A DNA stretch of 22,171 nt from contig DWVE01000046.1 of NCBI GenBank assembly GCA_019120375.1, positions 1 through 22,171 of the forward strand. The letters are read 5' to 3'. Origin of the DNA: Allofournierella_A excrementavium. GTDB taxonomy: Bacteria > Bacillota > Clostridia > Oscillospirales > Ruminococcaceae. Positions 13,216 through 20,717 of this stretch are shown piece after piece (position 1 is the stretch's first letter; every line of letters starts with the position of its first letter). The position numbers were made by a program, and so were the translations under genes. Below the pieces are notes generated by a model. That model ran no database searches and was not told where the DNA came from. It worked only from the letters and a program-made list of their open reading frames with translations.

Positions 13216-14670
13216 TTACAGGGCGGCCAGGGCGGCGTCCAGGCGGGCGAGGGTCTCCTCCTTGCCCAGCATGGCGGCCAGATCGGTGCCGCCGCCGGGG
13301 GTGCGCTGCTTGCCGGAGAGGGCGATGCCCAGGGGGTAGAGCAGCCAGCCGTTCTTGACTTCCATCTGCTCGGCCAGGGTCTTGCAGGCCTCGAAGATGG
13401 CGTCCTTGTTCCAGGGATCCAGCCCTTCCAGGACCGGCTTCAGGGCCTCAAGGGCGGTCTTGGCGGTCTCCGGGGTGGTCTTCTGCTTCTTGTTGGCGTA
13501 GAGCTCGGGGCCGTAGTGCAGCACCGCGTCGAAGAAGTCCAGCTGCTCGGGAATTTCGCCCAGCACCTCGCAGCGGGGCTGGAGGTTGGCGCACAGCAGG
13601 TCCCGGTCGATGGGGCGGTGCACCGCCTGGTCGATCCAGGGGTCGGCCATCTTGCGGAACTGCTCCGGGGTCAGGCGGCGGATGTACTCGGCGTTGATGG
13701 CCCGCAGCTTGAGCGGGTCAAAGATGGCCGGGCTCTTGCTGATGCCGCTCTCGTCGAAAATTTTGCACATCTCTTCCAGGGTGAAGATCTCCTGCTCGCC
13801 CTTGGGGCTCCAGCCCAGCAGCAGGATGTAGTTCAGGATGGCCTCGCTGAGGTAGCCCTTGGCCACCAGATCCTGGTAAGAAGCGTCGCCGTTGCGCTTG
13901 GACAGCTTGTTGTGGGCGTCCTTCATCACCGGCGGGCAGTGGATATACACCGGCACGGGCCAGCCGAAGGCCTCGTAGAGCAGGTTGTACTTGGGGGTGC
14001 TGGACAGATACTCCGAGCCGCGGATGACGTGGGTGATGCCCATCAGGTGGTCGTCCACCACGTTGGCAAAGTTGTAGGTGGGCATGCCGTCCGCCTTGAT
14101 GAGGATCTGGTCCTCCAGCTCGGCGTTATTCACCTCGATGTGGCCGTAGACCGCGTCGTCAAAGCCGGTGACGCCCTCGGTGGGGCATTTCTGGCGGATG
14201 ACGTAGGGGGTGCCCGCCGCCAGTTTTTCCGCCACCTCTTCGGGGCTCAGGTCCCGGCAGTGGCGGTCGTAGTGGCCCACCGCCTCGCCGGCGGCCTTCT
14301 GCTGCTCGTGCAGCTGCTCCAGGCGCTCGGTGGTGCAGAAGCAGTAATAGGCCTTGCCCTCTTTCACCAGCTGCTCGGCGTACTGCTTGAACATGCCCAT
14401 GCGCTCGCTCTGCACATAGGGGCCCACCGGGCCGCCCACGTCGGGGCCTTCGTCCCAGGTCAGGCCGGTCTGGCGCAGGGTGTTGTAGATGATGTCCACC
14501 GCGCCTTCCACATAGCGGCCCTGGTCGGTGTCCTCGATGCGGAGGATGAACACCCCGTCGGGGGCGCTGCGGGCCTTGAGGTAGGCATAGAGGGCGGTGC
14601 GCAGATTGCCCACGTGCATGTAGCCGGTGGGGCTGGGGGCAAAGCGGGTGCGGACGGAATTGTTCAGCAT
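13216..14670 (-). CDS. gltX: Glutamyl-tRNA synthetase
   Basis: A 484-residue class I synthetase that charges tRNA-Glu. The N-terminus RTRFAPSPTGYMHVGNLRTAL carries the HIGH-type motif as HVGN (19-22), and LSKRNGD near 256-262 is the KMSKS-type loop as KLSKR. The family signature FILRIEDTDQ is at 41-50. C110/C112 and H136/C138 may form the zinc site of the SC-fold. The C-terminal third is the anticodon-binding helical domain. ATG 14670 has AAAGGAG 10 nt upstream; longer starts (to 14712) lack support. The leader of about 56 nt is too short for a T-box. Whether it is discriminating or also charges tRNA-Gln cannot be read here. Confidence 0.96.
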   Translation of the reverse strand: MLNNSVRTRFAPSPTGYMHVGNLRTALYAYLKARSAPDGVFILRIEDTDQGRYVEGAVDIIYNTLRQTGLTWDEGPDVGGPVGPYVQSERMGMFKQYAEQLVKEGKAYYCFCTTERLEQLHEQQKAAGEAVGHYDRHCRDLSPEEVAEKLAAGTPYVIRQKCPTEGVTGFDDAVYGHIEVNNAELEDQILIKADGMPTYNFANVVDDHLMGITHVIRGSEYLSSTPKYNLLYEAFGWPVPVYIHCPPVMKDAHNKLSKRNGDASYQDLVAKGYLSEAILNYILLLGWSPKGEQEIFTLEEMCKIFDESGISKSPAIFDPLKLRAINAEYIRRLTPEQFRKMADPWIDQAVHRPIDRDLLCANLQPRCEVLGEIPEQLDFFDAVLHYGPELYANKKQKTTPETAKTALEALKPVLEGLDPWNKDAIFEACKTLAEQMEVKNGWLLYPLGIALSGKQRTPGGGTDLAAMLGKEETLARLDAALAAL

Positions 14671-14732
14671 GATGCCATTACTCCTTTTGAAAACGGCGGC
14701 GCTGTGCGCCATGCCGGGCTTTTCTCTGTTTC

Positions 14733-14761
14733 ATTCTAATCGCTGGGAGGCGCTTTGTCAA
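14733..14761 (-). promoter_or_regulatory. Promoter for gltX
   Basis: Minus-strand TTGACA (14761-14756), 17 bp, TAGAAT (14738-14733). The -35 box is consensus. It lies back to back with the divergent promoter for the MBOAT gene, the two -35 boxes being only 9 bp apart. Confidence 0.75.
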
Positions 14762-14770
14762 TTTGCCGAT

Positions 14771-14799
14771 TTGCAAACAGGCCATCTTTTCCTTATAAT
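14771..14799 (+). promoter_or_regulatory. Promoter for the MBOAT-SGNH operon
   Basis: TTGCAA (14771-14776), 17 bp, TATAAT (14794-14799). The leader of about 52 nt holds a GC hairpin, GCGGCCC-GCC-GGGCCGC (14814-14830), just ahead of the ribosome site. Confidence 0.75.
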
Positions 14800-14857
14800 A
14801 GGTATGTTCCCGTGCGGCCCGCCGGGCCGCCTCCCTCTACGACAGGAGTTTTGACCG

Positions 14858-16276
14858 ATGAATTTTATCTCTCTTTCCTTCCTGGGCTTCGGCGTTGTGC
14901 TGTTCGCCCTGTGGTGGGCGCTGCCCGCCCGGCTGCGCCCCTGGGTGCTGGCGGCGGCCAACGTGTACTTTGCGTTGAGCTTAGGCGCCCAGGCGCTCAC
15001 GGCGCTGGTGCTCATCACCGCCGCCGGCTGGCTCTGCGGCCTGTGGATGGCCCACGGCGGCGGCAAGGCCGCCCTGGCGGTGGGCGTGCTGGCCGGGGTG
15101 CTGCCCCTGGCGGGCTACAAATACCTGCCCACGCTGGCGGGCTGCTGGCAGGCGCTGGCCGCCTTTGCGGACCTGCTCATGCCGGTGGGCATCAGCTTCT
15201 TCGTGTTCAAGAACACCACCTATCTGGCGGCGGTGTACAAAGGGACGATTGCCGCCGAGAAGAACCCCCTCTACTGCTTTGCCTACACCGGCTTTTTCGC
15301 CCAGCTCACCAGCGGGCCCATCCAGCGGGCGGAGAGCCTGCTGCCCCAGCTGAAAAGCCCGCCCGCCTTTGACCGGGCGCTGGCGCTGAACGGCTGCGTG
15401 CGGCTGTGCTGGGGCATCTTTCTGAAAAAGTGCCTTGCGGACCATTTTGCCGCCTACTACAACGCCCTCTACCAGCCGGACCACTACTACGCCTTGAGCA
15501 TCGTCTGGTCGCTGGCGGCTTATTCTCTCTACATCTATTTCGACTTCGCCAGCTATTCCCAGCTGTCCATCGGCGTGGCGAACCTGCTGGGCCTGCGCTG
15601 TGACGAGAACTTCCTCAGCCCCTACCTCTCCCGCAGCGTGGGCGAGTTCTGGCGGCGCTGGCACATCAGCCTTTCCAGCTTTCTGCGGGACTACATCTAC
15701 ATCCCCCTGGGCGGCAGCCGCAACGGCGTGCCGGTGCTCATCCTTGCCACCATGGTCACCTTCCTTGTGTCCGGCGCGTGGCACGGCGCGGCGCTGGGCT
15801 TCGTGGTCTGGGGCGGGCTGCACGGCGTTTATCTGCTGGCCGGGCGGGCCACCCGCGGCGTGCGGGAAAAGGCCTGGGGCCTTCTGCGCCAGAAACCGGA
15901 CAGCCCGGTGCGCAGCGTGGTGAGCTGGGCCGTGACCCTGGTGCTGGTCTGCTTTGCCTGGATCTTCTTCTTCAGCGGCGATGTAAACCAGGTGCGGCTG
16001 CTGATGAGCTATCTGCTCCAGCCCATGCCCCTCAGCGCCCAGTACCTGAAAGAGAGCTTCACCCAGCTGGGCTACACCACCGCCGTTCTGGTGCGGCTGG
16101 GCCTGTTCGCCCTGGCGGCCTTCGGGGTGGACTTTGCCGCCCGCAAAGAGGGCTTCGGCCGCTGGGCCGCCGCCCGCAAGGGCTGGGTGCAGGTGATCTT
16201 CTGCTACGCCTGCATCTTTGCCACCCTGTTCTGGGGCGCGGCGGGCACCTTGCAGAACATCTATTTCCAGTTTTAA
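14858..16276 (+). CDS. MBOAT family O-acyltransferase (AlgI/DltB-like)
   Basis: A 472-residue protein with about 10-12 membrane helices. The MBOAT core shows IYFDFASYSQLSIGVANLLG (226-245), SVGEFWRRWHISLSSFLRDYIYIPLGGSRNG (260-290) and GAWHGAALGFVVWGGLHG (306-323). The histidines H309 and H322 fit the conserved pair, the second being the usual catalytic one. Such proteins pass an acyl group across the membrane, and with an SGNH partner place it on an exported polymer. AGGAG lies 9 nt before the ATG. The next gene (TTG start, 15 nt gap) encodes the expected partner. The polymer could be wall teichoic or lipoteichoic acid, peptidoglycan or capsule; no glycosyltransferase genes are nearby to decide. 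A DltB role is unlikely without dltA/dltC. Confidence 0.93.
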   Translation: MNFISLSFLGFGVVLFALWWALPARLRPWVLAAANVYFALSLGAQALTALVLITAAGWLCGLWMAHGGGKAALAVGVLAGVLPLAGYKYLPTLAGCWQALAAFADLLMPVGISFFVFKNTTYLAAVYKGTIAAEKNPLYCFAYTGFFAQLTSGPIQRAESLLPQLKSPPAFDRALALNGCVRLCWGIFLKKCLADHFAAYYNALYQPDHYYALSIVWSLAAYSLYIYFDFASYSQLSIGVANLLGLRCDENFLSPYLSRSVGEFWRRWHISLSSFLRDYIYIPLGGSRNGVPVLILATMVTFLVSGAWHGAALGFVVWGGLHGVYLLAGRATRGVREKAWGLLRQKPDSPVRSVVSWAVTLVLVCFAWIFFFSGDVNQVRLLMSYLLQPMPLSAQYLKESFTQLGYTTAVLVRLGLFALAAFGVDFAARKEGFGRWAAARKGWVQVIFCYACIFATLFWGAAGTLQNIYFQF

Positions 16277-16291
16277 AAGGAGGCGCGGGAT

Positions 16292-17389
16292 TTGAAACGT
16301 TTTCTCTGCATCGTGGCGCTGTTCCTCGCGCCCGTCGTTCTGTTCGTGGGCCTCTTCGCCGGCGCCATCTACGCCAGCGGCGAGTGGCGCACCGAGGAGG
16401 AGATCGCAGGCCGGGTGGCGGCGGGCGAGCCGGCCTTTCTGGGCCTTGCCTACCGGGACAACACCCGCTACTACAAGCATCTGGTGGCCAATGAGCTGGG
16501 GGCCGACCTGCTGGTGCTGGGCACCAGCCGCAGCATGCAGTTCCTCAGCGAGTTCTTCACCACCGACAGCTTTTACAACGCCGGCGGCGGCGCGGGCTAT
16601 GTGAACGAGTTCCAGTACTTTCTGGAACAACTGGACGAGGACAAGCTGCCCTCCACCCTCATCATGGTGATGGATCAGTACTTCTTCAACGGCGCCTGGG
16701 TGGGCACCGGCAGCATGCCCGAGACCTTCGATTACAGCCACTATGAATTCTCGCTGAAATCGGCGCTGCCCGAGGCCATCCGCGGCTGGGTACAGGGCAA
16801 GTTCACTCTGCGGCAGGCCTACGGCAGCCACCCTGACGTCTACGGCATGGCCGCCGTGGGCCGGGGCAGCGGCTTCAACCCGGACGGCAGCTACTGCTAC
16901 GGCTCCCTGCTGGACCACCCCGAGACCGGCACCGACGTGGGCTTCCACGACACCTTTGACCGCATCCTGAAGGGCATCGACCGCTTTGAGTACGGCGAGT
17001 ACGTCCACGAGCCCAGCACCTACACCATCGAGTCACTGCTGGCCTGGTGCAACGACCACGACATCGAGGTGGTGCTCATCGTGCCGCCCTACGCCCCCAG
17101 CGTCTATGAGCGGATGGCCGAGAGCGGCAACTACGGCTACTTCGACTGGATCATGCCCATCCTCACCGAGCTGTGCGAGCCCTACGGCTACGAGGTGTAC
17201 GACTTCTCCTACATGCCCGACACCCTGGACGAGGAATATGTGGACGGCTACCACGGCAGCGACCGGGTCTACGCCCGCCTCGCGCTGCATCTGGCCGAGG
17301 AGAGCGAGACCCTGGCGGGGCTCATCGACACCGACTATCTGAACGCGGCCCTGGCCCCCTCTTCCAGCCCCCTGCGGCTGGCCGAATAA
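16292..17389 (+). CDS. SGNH-type O-acyltransferase partner (AlgJ/DltD-like)
   Basis: A 365-residue protein anchored by one N-terminal helix (about 5-28), with the rest extracytoplasmic. The SGNH features are LLVLGTSRSM (73-82), where S79 is the likely nucleophile, FYNAGGGAG (94-102) as block II, and VDGYHGSDR (317-325), giving the D318/H321 pair. VVLIVPPYAPSVYERM is the next core strand. TTG at 16292 is supported by AAAGGAGG 8 nt upstream. It directly follows the MBOAT gene, as in the alg, dlt and pat systems, where the membrane protein supplies acyl groups and the SGNH protein transfers them. Catalysis and acceptor are inferred. Confidence 0.88.
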   Translation: MKRFLCIVALFLAPVVLFVGLFAGAIYASGEWRTEEEIAGRVAAGEPAFLGLAYRDNTRYYKHLVANELGADLLVLGTSRSMQFLSEFFTTDSFYNAGGGAGYVNEFQYFLEQLDEDKLPSTLIMVMDQYFFNGAWVGTGSMPETFDYSHYEFSLKSALPEAIRGWVQGKFTLRQAYGSHPDVYGMAAVGRGSGFNPDGSYCYGSLLDHPETGTDVGFHDTFDRILKGIDRFEYGEYVHEPSTYTIESLLAWCNDHDIEVVLIVPPYAPSVYERMAESGNYGYFDWIMPILTELCEPYGYEVYDFSYMPDTLDEEYVDGYHGSDRVYARLALHLAEESETLAGLIDTDYLNAALAPSSSPLRLAE

Positions 17390-17394
17390 CACCC

Positions 17395-17423
17395 TTGCAC
17401 TGCCGCCCCGGCAGGTATATAAT
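17395..17423 (+). promoter_or_regulatory. Promoter for trpS
   Basis: TTGCAC (17395-17400), 17 bp, TATAAT (17418-17423), immediately after the SGNH stop. The transcript would start near 17430, leaving a leader of about 42 nt that contains CCGGG-CATG-CCCGG (17437-17450). That is too short for a tryptophan T-box. Confidence 0.8.
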
Positions 17424-17471
17424 GTATAGCAATCTCCCGGGCATGCCCGGCGCAGAATCGAGGTTTTTTCA

Positions 17472-18479
17472 ATGAGTGAACAAGCAGAACGCAAAAAGCG
17501 TATTCTTTCCGGCATCCAGCCCACGGGCACCTTCACCCTGGGCAACTACATCGGCGCGGTGCGCAACTGGGGCAGCCTGCAGCAGGATTTCGAGTGCCTT
17601 TACATGGTGGCTGACCTGCACTCCCTGACCGTGCGCCAGGAGCCCGCGGCCCTGCGCCGCCAGACCCGCGAGGCCGCCGCCATGCTGCTGGCCGCCGGCA
17701 TCGACCCCAAGGTGAGCCTGCTCTTTGTGCAGAGCCATGTGCCCGCCCACGTGCAGCTGAGCTGGATCCTCAGCTGCAACACCCAGTTCGGCGAGCTGTC
17801 CCGCATGACCCAGTTCAAGGACAAGAGCGCCAAGCACGCCGACAACGTGAACGCCGGCCTGTTCACCTACCCCGCCCTGATGGCCGCGGACATCCTTGTT
17901 TACAACGCGGACCTGGTGCCGGTGGGCGTGGACCAGAAGCAGCACCTGGAGCTGGCCCGCAACGTGGCCCAGCGGTTCAACAACCTCTACAGCCCCACCT
18001 TCACCCTGCCCGAGCCCTACATCGGCAAGACCGGCGCCAAGATCATGAGCCTGCAGGAACCGGACAAGAAGATGAGCAAGAGCGACACCAACGCCAACAG
18101 CTTCATCCTGATGACCGACGACGCGGACACCATCCTGCGCAAGTTCAAGCGCGCCGTGACCGACAGCGACGGCGTGGTGCGCGCCGGCGACGACAAGCCC
18201 GGCGTGACCAACCTGATGAGCATCTACTCCTCCCTCACCGGCAAGACCTTCGCCGACATCGAGAAGGAGTTCGACGGCCAGGGTTACGGCGTGTTCAAGG
18301 AAGCGGTGGCCGGCAGCGTCATCGACGCCTTCCGCCCCATCCAGGCCGAATACGGCCGCATCCTGGCGGACAAGGAATATCTGGACGGCGTGCTGAAAGA
18401 GGGCGCCGCCGCCGCCAGCCGCATCGCCGACCGCATGGTGGCCAAGGTCTACAAAAAGGTGGGCCTTGTGCAGCTGTAA
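17472..18479 (+). CDS. trpS: Tryptophanyl-tRNA synthetase
   Basis: A 335-residue class I synthetase of normal length. The N-terminal ILSGIQPTGTFTLGNYIGAV holds the HIGH-type motif as TLGN (22-25); VGVDQKQHLEL (151-161) is the conserved dinucleotide-site region, and EPDKKMSKSD carries KMSKS at 200-204. It charges tRNA-Trp in the cytoplasm. GAGG lies 8-9 nt before the ATG. It is monocistronic, with its own promoter upstream and an intrinsic terminator 15 nt after the stop. Nothing is missing or altered in the active-site motifs. Confidence 0.97.
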   Translation: MSEQAERKKRILSGIQPTGTFTLGNYIGAVRNWGSLQQDFECLYMVADLHSLTVRQEPAALRRQTREAAAMLLAAGIDPKVSLLFVQSHVPAHVQLSWILSCNTQFGELSRMTQFKDKSAKHADNVNAGLFTYPALMAADILVYNADLVPVGVDQKQHLELARNVAQRFNNLYSPTFTLPEPYIGKTGAKIMSLQEPDKKMSKSDTNANSFILMTDDADTILRKFKRAVTDSDGVVRAGDDKPGVTNLMSIYSSLTGKTFADIEKEFDGQGYGVFKEAVAGSVIDAFRPIQAEYGRILADKEYLDGVLKEGAAAASRIADRMVAKVYKKVGLVQL

Positions 18480-18493
18480 ATCCCGTCCTTTCG

Positions 18494-18521
18494 CCGCGCT
18501 CCGCCCCGGAGCGCGGTTTTT
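18494..18521 (+). terminator. Intrinsic terminator after trpS
   Basis: CCGCGCTCCG and CGGAGCGCGG form a perfect 10-bp stem with a 3-nt loop, followed by TTTTTG. Confidence 0.92.
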
Positions 18522-18560
18522 GTTCACAAAAATTTCGCATTATTCCATTTTTACCATATA

Positions 18561-18589
18561 TTGACATTTTGCTCCTTTTGCGGTATAAT
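18561..18589 (+). promoter_or_regulatory. Consensus promoter for the AbrB-like gene
   Basis: TTGACA (18561-18566), exactly 17 bp, TATAAT (18584-18589): a perfect sigma-A consensus in an AT-rich stretch. It predicts strong expression unless a repressor acts. Confidence 0.9.
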
Positions 18590-18642
18590 TATGTCACAAA
18601 ATTCCTGAAAGTATATTAAACCCGCTGTAAAAGGAGAAAACC

Positions 18643-18885
18643 ATGAAATCCACCGGTATCGTGCGCAAGATCGACGGCCTGGGCCGCGTGGTGCTGCCCA
18701 TCGAGCTGCGCCGCCTGATGAGCCTGGAGGACAACGCCTCTCTGGAGATCTTTGTGGACGGGGACGAGATCGTGCTGAAGAAGTACCAGCCCGCCTGCAT
18801 CTTCTGCGGCGAGGCAAAAGGCGTGGTGGCCTTTGAGGGGCGCAACATCTGCCCCGCCTGCCGCAAGAAAATCGGCAGCCTGTAA
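18643..18885 (+). CDS. AbrB/SpoVT-type transition regulator with C-terminal zinc ribbon
   Basis: An 80-residue protein. Residues 1-47 form the swapped-hairpin DNA-binding domain (TGIVRKIDGLGRVVLPIELRR, then LEIFVDGDEIVLKKY), matching AbrB, Abh and SpoVT N-termini. Residues 50-75 add CIFC and CPAC, four cysteines that probably bind zinc in a small ribbon. In Bacillus, AbrB proteins repress post-exponential genes by binding DNA with low sequence specificity; the zinc ribbon replaces the AbrB multimerisation tail. AAAAGGAG lies 6 nt before the ATG. The gene has its own consensus promoter and a strong terminator, so it is a highly transcribed single-gene unit. Confidence 0.93.
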   Translation: MKSTGIVRKIDGLGRVVLPIELRRLMSLEDNASLEIFVDGDEIVLKKYQPACIFCGEAKGVVAFEGRNICPACRKKIGSL

Positions 18886-18914
18886 AGCGGCCTGCCTTTC
18901 CCCCGAAAAAGCAG

Positions 18915-18959
18915 AAAACAGCCCCCCGCCCGCGCGATGCGGGCAGGGGGCTGTTTTTG
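18915..18959. terminator. Bidirectional intrinsic terminator between abrB-like and XRE genes
   Basis: ACAGCCCCC pairs with GGGGGCTGT, continued by GCCCGC/GCGGGC after one mismatch, with loop GCGAT. It is flanked by A-rich sequence on the left and TTTTTGTTTT on the right, so it can serve both converging genes. Confidence 0.9.
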
Positions 18960-18978
18960 TTTTGTGCTGCGGGGCTTT

Positions 18979-19665
18979 TCAGCGCACCCGGTCGATGCGG
19001 CTCTCGCTGTTCTTGATGAGGTTGAACAGGCTGGTGGCGTAGAGGGGATACTCCTTGGAGAGGCTCTCGGTGGTCATGGCGAAGCAGGAGGTATCCTTAA
19101 GGGCCGGGCCGCTGCCCATGTTCTCGCCCTCCAGCGCCGCCTTCACGTTGGCGTGAGCGGCGCTCATGGCGGCGGCGGAATAGCCCTGCCAGCGGCCCCG
19201 GCTCACCCGGAACATGCTCTCGGCGTTCTTGGGCGCCGCGGAATAGACCAGACGGAACATGTTGTAAACAGCCAGCATCAGATAGGCGCTCACCTCGCTG
19301 ACCAGCCCCTTGTCCGGGCAGGCGGCCAGCTTGCTGAACAGGATGTTCAGGCTGTTGGAGATGAGCTTTTTGTTCAGCGTGGGCAGCACGCTGCCCTTGT
19401 AGACGCTGTCCTTCGCGGTCTCGGGGTTGGGGATCTCCTCCACCGTGAGGGTGAGGCCGCTGCGGTCGGCGCTGCGGCCCAGCAGATAATCGCAGGATAC
19501 GTCGTAGTAATCGGCCACACGCACCACAAAGTCCAGCCCGCACTCGCGGATGCCCTTCTCATAGTGAGACAGCAGCGCCTGAGAGACTCCCAGTTCCGCC
19601 GCGGCCTGTTTTTGGGTGATGCCCCGCTCCTTGCGAAGAAGGGTGATGATGCGATTGAATTCCAT
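18979..19665 (-). CDS. XRE family transcriptional regulator with helical C-terminal domain
   Basis: A 228-residue protein. Residues 5-62 are an XRE helix-turn-helix (IITLLRKERGITQKQAAAELGVSQALLSHYEKG) ending in DYYDVSCDYLLGRS. The rest (70-228) is a mainly helical domain that I do not recognise; it may sense a ligand or mediate oligomerisation. No peptidase, toxin or SOS-type cleavage motif is apparent, so it is not an obvious CI or ImmA/IrrE partner. GGGAG precedes ATG 19665 by about 9 nt. It has its own promoter (19791-19819) and a leader of about 118 nt with a TTAC-N5-GTAA palindrome over the transcript start, suggesting autoregulation. It diverges from the histidine phosphatase gene. Confidence 0.9.
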   Translation of the reverse strand: MEFNRIITLLRKERGITQKQAAAELGVSQALLSHYEKGIRECGLDFVVRVADYYDVSCDYLLGRSADRSGLTLTVEEIPNPETAKDSVYKGSVLPTLNKKLISNSLNILFSKLAACPDKGLVSEVSAYLMLAVYNMFRLVYSAAPKNAESMFRVSRGRWQGYSAAAMSAAHANVKAALEGENMGSGPALKDTSCFAMTTESLSKEYPLYATSLFNLIKNSESRIDRVR

Positions 19666-19777
19666 GATGTCCTGCTCCCTGTCTTTACTCCGGCCGCCCG
19701 CCGCGCCGCCGACCCGTCAAACGCCGCAAAGGGCATGACAGCGTGGTTTGCGGGCACTTTTCACCCGCCGGGGGCCA

Positions 19778-19790
19778 TTACATATCGTAA
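19778..19790. promoter_or_regulatory. Palindrome over the XRE transcript start
   Basis: TTAC-ATATC-GTAA lies directly downstream of the minus-strand -10 box. A related TTAC-CATTTT-GTAA is at 19955-19968, upstream of the phosphatase gene. They are candidate operators for the XRE protein; the link is inferred from position only. Confidence 0.4.
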
Positions 19791-19819
19791 ATTATAAATC
19801 AGCGAAAACGCGTTGTAAA
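19791..19819 (-). promoter_or_regulatory. Promoter for the XRE gene
   Basis: Minus-strand TTTACA (19819-19814), 17 bp, TATAAT (19796-19791). A short CGAAATTCG palindrome (19822-19830) abuts the -35 box. The 346-bp gap 19666-20011 is an AT-rich divergent control region with no gene that I can support. Confidence 0.75.
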
Positions 19820-19869
19820 TACGAAATTCGCCAAATTCCCCCAGCCTTTTTCGTGTGATTTGTCCATGC

Positions 19870-19898
19870 TTGACTTTAAAAACTATATGTACGATAAT
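19870..19898 (+). promoter_or_regulatory. Promoter for the histidine phosphatase gene
   Basis: TTGACT (19870-19875), 17 bp, GATAAT (19893-19898). The leader is about 107 nt and includes TTAC-CATTTT-GTAA and a small GC hairpin near 19987-20004. Confidence 0.7.
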
Positions 19899-20011
19899 GG
19901 TGCGGGGCTCTTTTCTAAATATAGTGTTCGTGCCCGCTGAAACATTCCCGCCTGTTACCATTTTGTAATATATTTCAACATCGAGAGCGCCTCTCTGCGG
20001 GCGCGGGAAGG

Positions 20012-20659
20012 ATGAAAAACACCGTGAAGACCTTTAAGCTGCATCTGATCCGCCACGGGCTGACCCGGGGCAACCTGGAAGGGCTGTATGTGGGCGGCGG
20101 CACCGACCTGCCCCTGTGCGACGAGGGCCGCCAGGACCTGGAAGTTTTCAAAAGCCGTTTTGTCTACCCCGCGCCGGACACTGTGTTCACCTCGCCCCTG
20201 GCCCGGGCGGTGGAAACGGCGGACATCCTCTTCCCCGCCGCCACCCACCGGCTGGTGGTACCCCAGCTGCGGGAGGCAAACTTCGGCGTGTTCGAGGGGC
20301 GCAGGATGGAGGATCTGGTGAAGGACCCGGAGTTCGCCCGCTGGATGGACCCCACCTCCGGCTTTGTGCCCGAAGGGGCGGAGCCCACGATGGAGTTCCA
20401 CGCCCGCTGCGCGGACACGCTGCATAAGCTGCTGGAATACATGATCCGCTCGGAGGTCGCCGAGGCCGCCTGCGTGACCCACGGCGGCGTCATCATGAGC
20501 ATGCTGGCCCAGAGCGCCCTGCCCCGCCGCCCGGCGGAACAGTGGATGGCCGACCCGGGCTGCGGCTACACCGTGCAGACCGACGTGGCCATGTGGATGC
20601 GGGACAAGCTGGTGGAAGCGGTGGCCATCCAGCCCGCGGGCTATATGGACGAAGAGTGA
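20012..20659 (+). CDS. Histidine phosphatase family protein (phosphoglycerate mutase-like)
   Basis: A 215-residue branch-1 histidine phosphatase. LHLIRHGLTRGN holds the RHG motif with H15 as the phospho-acceptor; SPLARAVETA (61-70) gives a second arginine, REANFG (87-92) the acidic residue, and VTHGG places the second histidine at 157. These are all the catalytic residues of the family. Members act on sugar phosphates, nucleotide precursors or cobalamin intermediates (CobC); the substrate is not apparent and no cobalamin genes are nearby. The ATG at 20012 directly abuts GGAAGG, leaving no spacing, so the in-frame GTG at 20024 with the same site about 12 nt away is a real alternative start. 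Confidence 0.9.
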   Translation: MKNTVKTFKLHLIRHGLTRGNLEGLYVGGGTDLPLCDEGRQDLEVFKSRFVYPAPDTVFTSPLARAVETADILFPAATHRLVVPQLREANFGVFEGRRMEDLVKDPEFARWMDPTSGFVPEGAEPTMEFHARCADTLHKLLEYMIRSEVAEAACVTHGGVIMSMLAQSALPRRPAEQWMADPGCGYTVQTDVAMWMRDKLVEAVAIQPAGYMDEE

Positions 20660-20667
20660 TAAAAACA

Positions 20668-20707
20668 GACCGGCAGGGGGCAAAGCCTTCTGCCGGTCCG
20701 TTGTTTT
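20668..20707. terminator. Intrinsic terminator between converging phosphatase and AEC genes
   Basis: GACCGGCAG (20668-20676) and CTGCCGGTC (20690-20698) form a 9-bp stem with a 13-nt loop, followed by CGTTGTTTT on the plus strand. The left flank AAAAAC gives a T-rich tail on the minus strand, so it can serve both genes. Confidence 0.75.
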
Positions 20708-20717
20708 GTGTGAAAGG

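Noticed and set aside
14858..17389. A dlt operon (D-alanylation of teichoic acid)
   Set aside because: The membrane and SGNH partners fit DltB/DltD in type only. There is no DltA ligase or DltC carrier gene, so a general O-acylation pair is the safer reading.
18979..19665. XRE gene as a phage repressor or part of a toxin-antitoxin pair
   Set aside because: No toxin, integrase, peptidase or phage gene is adjacent, and the neighbours are housekeeping genes.
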